DNA from: Geodermatophilaceae bacterium
Lineage (GTDB): Bacteria > Actinomycetota > Actinomycetes > Mycobacteriales > Geodermatophilaceae
Length of the DNA: 7,601 nucleotides
Direction of reading: 5' to 3'
NCBI GenBank assembly: GCA_013696785.1
Contig: JACCXW010000326.1
Coordinates: forward strand, 1-7,601
A program made the position numbers and the translations under genes. The notes under the pieces were generated by a model. The model made no database searches. It saw nothing but the letters and a program-made list of their open reading frames with translations, and was not told the origin of the DNA. Shown here piece after piece: positions 5,450 through 7,601 of this stretch (within the stretch, counting starts at the first letter, position 1; each line of letters begins with the position of its first letter).

Positions 5450-7601
5450 AGGTCACCGTCGACGGCGCCGAACTGGTCGCGCGTCCAGGCGACACGCTCG
5501 CCTCCGCACTGGTCAGGGCGGGGCGCCGGGTGCTGTCCCAGGGTATCTACACCGGCCGCCCCCGTGGGCTGGTGGCCGCCGGTGCGGAGGAGAGCAACAT
5601 CTTCGTCCAGGTTCTCTCCGGGACCGGTGAGCCGATGGTCAGGGCCACCGAGATCGAGGCGTACGACGGACTGCGTGTTCGCACCCTCGCCGGCAAGGGC
5701 CTGCTGCCGGCCGAGCCGGACGACGCGCGCTACGACAAGACCTTCGCGCATACCGACGTACTGGTCGTCGGAGCCGGACCGGCCGGGCTGGCGGCGGCGC
5801 TGGCAGCGGGGGAGTCCGGCGCCCGAGTGCTGCTCGTCGACGACCAGCCGCGGCCCGGCGGTCGGCTCCTGGCCAGCAGGTCCACTGTGGATGGTCTGCC
5901 CGCCGTCGAGTATGTCGAGTCCGTGCGGACACGGCTCGCGGCCTGTCCTGAGGTGACGGTGCTGAACCGGACCACCGTCGCCGGCTACTACGACCACAAC
6001 TATCTGGTCGCGGTCGAACGCCGCACCGACCACCTGGCCGATCCTCCGGCGGCAATGGCACGCCACCGGCTGTGGAACATCCGGGCCGGCCAGGTCGTCC
6101 TTGCCACTGGGGCGCACGAGCGGTCGATCGCCTTTCCCGACAACGACCGCCCGGGCGTCATGCTGGCCGCATCCGCGTCGGCGTACGCATGGAGGTACGG
6201 CTGCCTGCCCGGTCGGCGAGCGGTAGTCTTCGGCGCCCACGACGGCTCGCTCGCAGCGGCGATCGATCTCGCCGACGCCGGTATGGAAGTCGTCGCGGTC
6301 CTCGACGTCCGGGATGCGGTGGGGCCGGAACTCGCGGCGGCACTGGCTGCGCGTGGGATCCCGGTCCATCCGGCGACCCCTGTCCTGGGCACTCTCGCTG
6401 ACCCGGACGGCGTGCTGCGGGCGGTGCTGACATCGGCTGGGGACACCGTCGATGCCGACCTGCTGGCGGTATCCGGTGGGTGGAACCCGGCGGTCGAACT
6501 GTTCAGCCAGTCCGGCGGTCGAACTGCCTGGTCTGACGCCGCGGCCGGTTTCCTGCCGGACCAGCCGGCGCAAAGGACTTTCTGCGCCGGAGCGTTGACC
6601 GGTGCAGTGGACGTCGCGGAGGCGTTGGCGACGGGCGCGAGCGCCGGCGCGGCGGCGACCCGAGCGACCGGGCACGAGGTGAGCGAGGTTCAGCCTCCGG
6701 TCGTCACCGGATCGGCGCGGCACCAGGAGCCGCCGGCGGCGTACTTCTTCGTCGACTCCGCCGCGGACGACCGGGTGTTCATCGACATGCAGCGGGACGC
6801 GACGCTGCACGACGTGCGCCGCGCGGTCGGCGCCGGCCTCACCTCGATCGAGCACATCAAGCGCTACACCACGATCGGCACGGCGGCCGATCAGGGCCGC
6901 GGATCCGGCGTGCTCGCCGTCGGCGTTCTCGCGCAACTGTCCGGGCGGTCGATGGCCGAGCTCGGTACTACGACGTACCGGCCGCCGTACACGCCGATCT
7001 CGTTCGCGTTGCTGGCCGGACGGGACCGGGGCCGGCTGGCCGACCCGGAACGGGTCACCGCGATCCACGACTGGCACGTCGAGCACGGTGCCGTCTTCGA
7101 AGACGTCGGGCAGTGGAAACGGCCGCGGTTCTTCCCGCGTGCTGAGGAGTCGATGAACGACGCGGTACGCCGGGAGTGTGCGGCCGCGCGAAGCGGTGTT
7201 GCGATGATGGACGCCTCCACACTCGGCACGATCGAGTTGCAGGGTGCCGACGTCGGCGTCTTGCTGGATCGGCTCTATACCAACGTTTTCTCCACGCTTG
7301 CGATGGGTCGCGTGCGGTACGGCGTGATGTGCGGTGTCGACGGGATGGTGCTCGACGATGGCACGACCGCGCGGCTCAGCGAGGACCGCTGGCTGATGAG
7401 CACGACGACAGGCAACGCGGCGAAGGTCCTGGAGTGGCTGGAGGAATGGCGCCAGACCGAGTGGCCCAACCTGGACGTCCGCTGTTCGTCGGCGACCGAC
7501 CAGTGGTCGACGGTCGCCCTAGTCGGCCCGCGCTCGCGCGAGGTGCTCGCCGGGGTGGCGCCCGCGCTGGACTGCACAGTCGAGGCGTTCCCGTTCATGG
7601 C
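5446..7601 (+). CDS. soxA: Sarcosine oxidase alpha subunit (3' end beyond window)
   Basis: The frame is open from ATG 5446 to the right edge: 718 complete codons of a subunit that usually has about 950-1000 residues, so roughly a quarter is missing. SoxA binds NAD+ and folate, shares the interfacial FMN with SoxB, and its C-terminal domain captures the sarcosine methyl group as 5,10-methylene-THF. Residues 1-95 form a Fer2_4-like domain (RPRG at 38-41) with no cysteine at all; the first cysteine is residue 167. It therefore cannot hold a 2Fe-2S cluster, as is usual in SoxA. The dinucleotide fold follows with GAGPAG (109-114) and VDDQPRPGG (131-139). A SoxA-specific domain with KRYTTIGTAADQGR (472-485) and RPPYTP precedes the start of a GcvT-like folate domain from about residue 560, including VLDDGTT (635-641). 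The start overlaps the soxD stop by 4 bases and has GGAG 5 bases upstream. No frameshift is seen in the visible part. Confidence 0.95.
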   Translation, partial: MKVTVDGAELVARPGDTLASALVRAGRRVLSQGIYTGRPRGLVAAGAEESNIFVQVLSGTGEPMVRATEIEAYDGLRVRTLAGKGLLPAEPDDARYDKTFAHTDVLVVGAGPAGLAAALAAGESGARVLLVDDQPRPGGRLLASRSTVDGLPAVEYVESVRTRLAACPEVTVLNRTTVAGYYDHNYLVAVERRTDHLADPPAAMARHRLWNIRAGQVVLATGAHERSIAFPDNDRPGVMLAASASAYAWRYGCLPGRRAVVFGAHDGSLAAAIDLADAGMEVVAVLDVRDAVGPELAAALAARGIPVHPATPVLGTLADPDGVLRAVLTSAGDTVDADLLAVSGGWNPAVELFSQSGGRTAWSDAAAGFLPDQPAQRTFCAGALTGAVDVAEALATGASAGAAATRATGHEVSEVQPPVVTGSARHQEPPAAYFFVDSAADDRVFIDMQRDATLHDVRRAVGAGLTSIEHIKRYTTIGTAADQGRGSGVLAVGVLAQLSGRSMAELGTTTYRPPYTPISFALLAGRDRGRLADPERVTAIHDWHVEHGAVFEDVGQWKRPRFFPRAEESMNDAVRRECAAARSGVAMMDASTLGTIELQGADVGVLLDRLYTNVFSTLAMGRVRYGVMCGVDGMVLDDGTTARLSEDRWLMSTTTGNAAKVLEWLEEWRQTEWPNLDVRCSSATDQWSTVALVGPRSREVLAGVAPALDCTVEAFPFM
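5881..5891. repeat. Interrupted palindrome, copy 2 (in soxA)
   Basis: TCCACTGTGGA is an exact copy of the core in soxD, 617 bases downstream of it. The arms are 5 bp here and do not extend further. It encodes STVD in a non-conserved loop after the dinucleotide-binding motif of SoxA. Confidence 0.4.
6487..6526 (+). repeat. 15-bp direct repeat inside soxA, read in two frames
   Basis: CCGGCGGTCGAACTG occurs at 6487-6501 and again at 6512-6526, 25 bases apart. Because 25 is not a multiple of three, the copies encode different residues: the first lies within NPAVELF, the second within SGGRTA. Both peptide segments look normal for SoxA, so the repeat is probably coincidental at protein level, but it is a candidate slippage site. 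Confidence 0.6.

Noticed and set aside
5413..7086. Long open frame on the minus strand (557 codons)
   Set aside because: It lies antisense to soxA, whose plus frame is intact and family-typical throughout. The minus-strand translation is Arg/Asp/Gly-rich with no recognisable domain, as expected for the reverse of GC-rich coding DNA.

Overview
The window is strongly GC-rich, with G/C favoured at third codon positions. It uses AAGGAG-type ribosome binding sites, and its enzymes resemble those of Arthrobacter and Corynebacterium. This points to a high-GC actinomycete (Actinomycetota); I cannot name a genus from the sequence alone. All genes lie on the + strand, coding density is very high, and no RNA gene, CRISPR array or transposon is visible.

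Layout. (1) 1-345 is the C-terminal end of a ProW-type inner-membrane permease of a glycine-betaine ABC importer. (2) 433-1398 is a complete lipoprotein substrate-binding protein of the same importer (OpuAC/ProX family). (3) 1399-1489 is a short intergenic region holding two tandem 17-bp inverted repeats (1441-1457 and 1460-1476) directly before a strong ribosome binding site; this is the best candidate operator in the window. (4) 1490-3934 is an 814-residue dimethylglycine oxidase-type enzyme with FAD and tetrahydrofolate domains. (5) 3931-5163, 5171-5449 and 5446-7601 (cut by the window edge) are soxB, soxD and soxA, three of the four subunits of heterotetrameric sarcosine oxidase. The fourth, soxG, is expected just beyond the right edge.

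How the genes fit together. The importer probably brings in glycine betaine or a related methylated glycine. Dimethylglycine oxidase converts dimethylglycine to sarcosine, and SoxBDA(G) converts sarcosine to glycine. Both enzymes carry a C-terminal GcvT-like folate domain, so the two released methyl groups are expected to be captured as 5,10-methylene-tetrahydrofolate rather than lost as formaldehyde, with H2O2 as by-product. The four enzyme genes are packed very tightly (4-nt overlap, 7-nt gap, 4-nt overlap), consistent with one translationally coupled operon. The betaine to dimethylglycine step is not encoded here.

The pathway is known. The points most worth a second look are the tandem operator-like repeats, the direct coupling of dimethylglycine oxidase to soxB, a palindrome shared by soxD and soxA, and a 15-bp direct repeat in soxA read in two frames.
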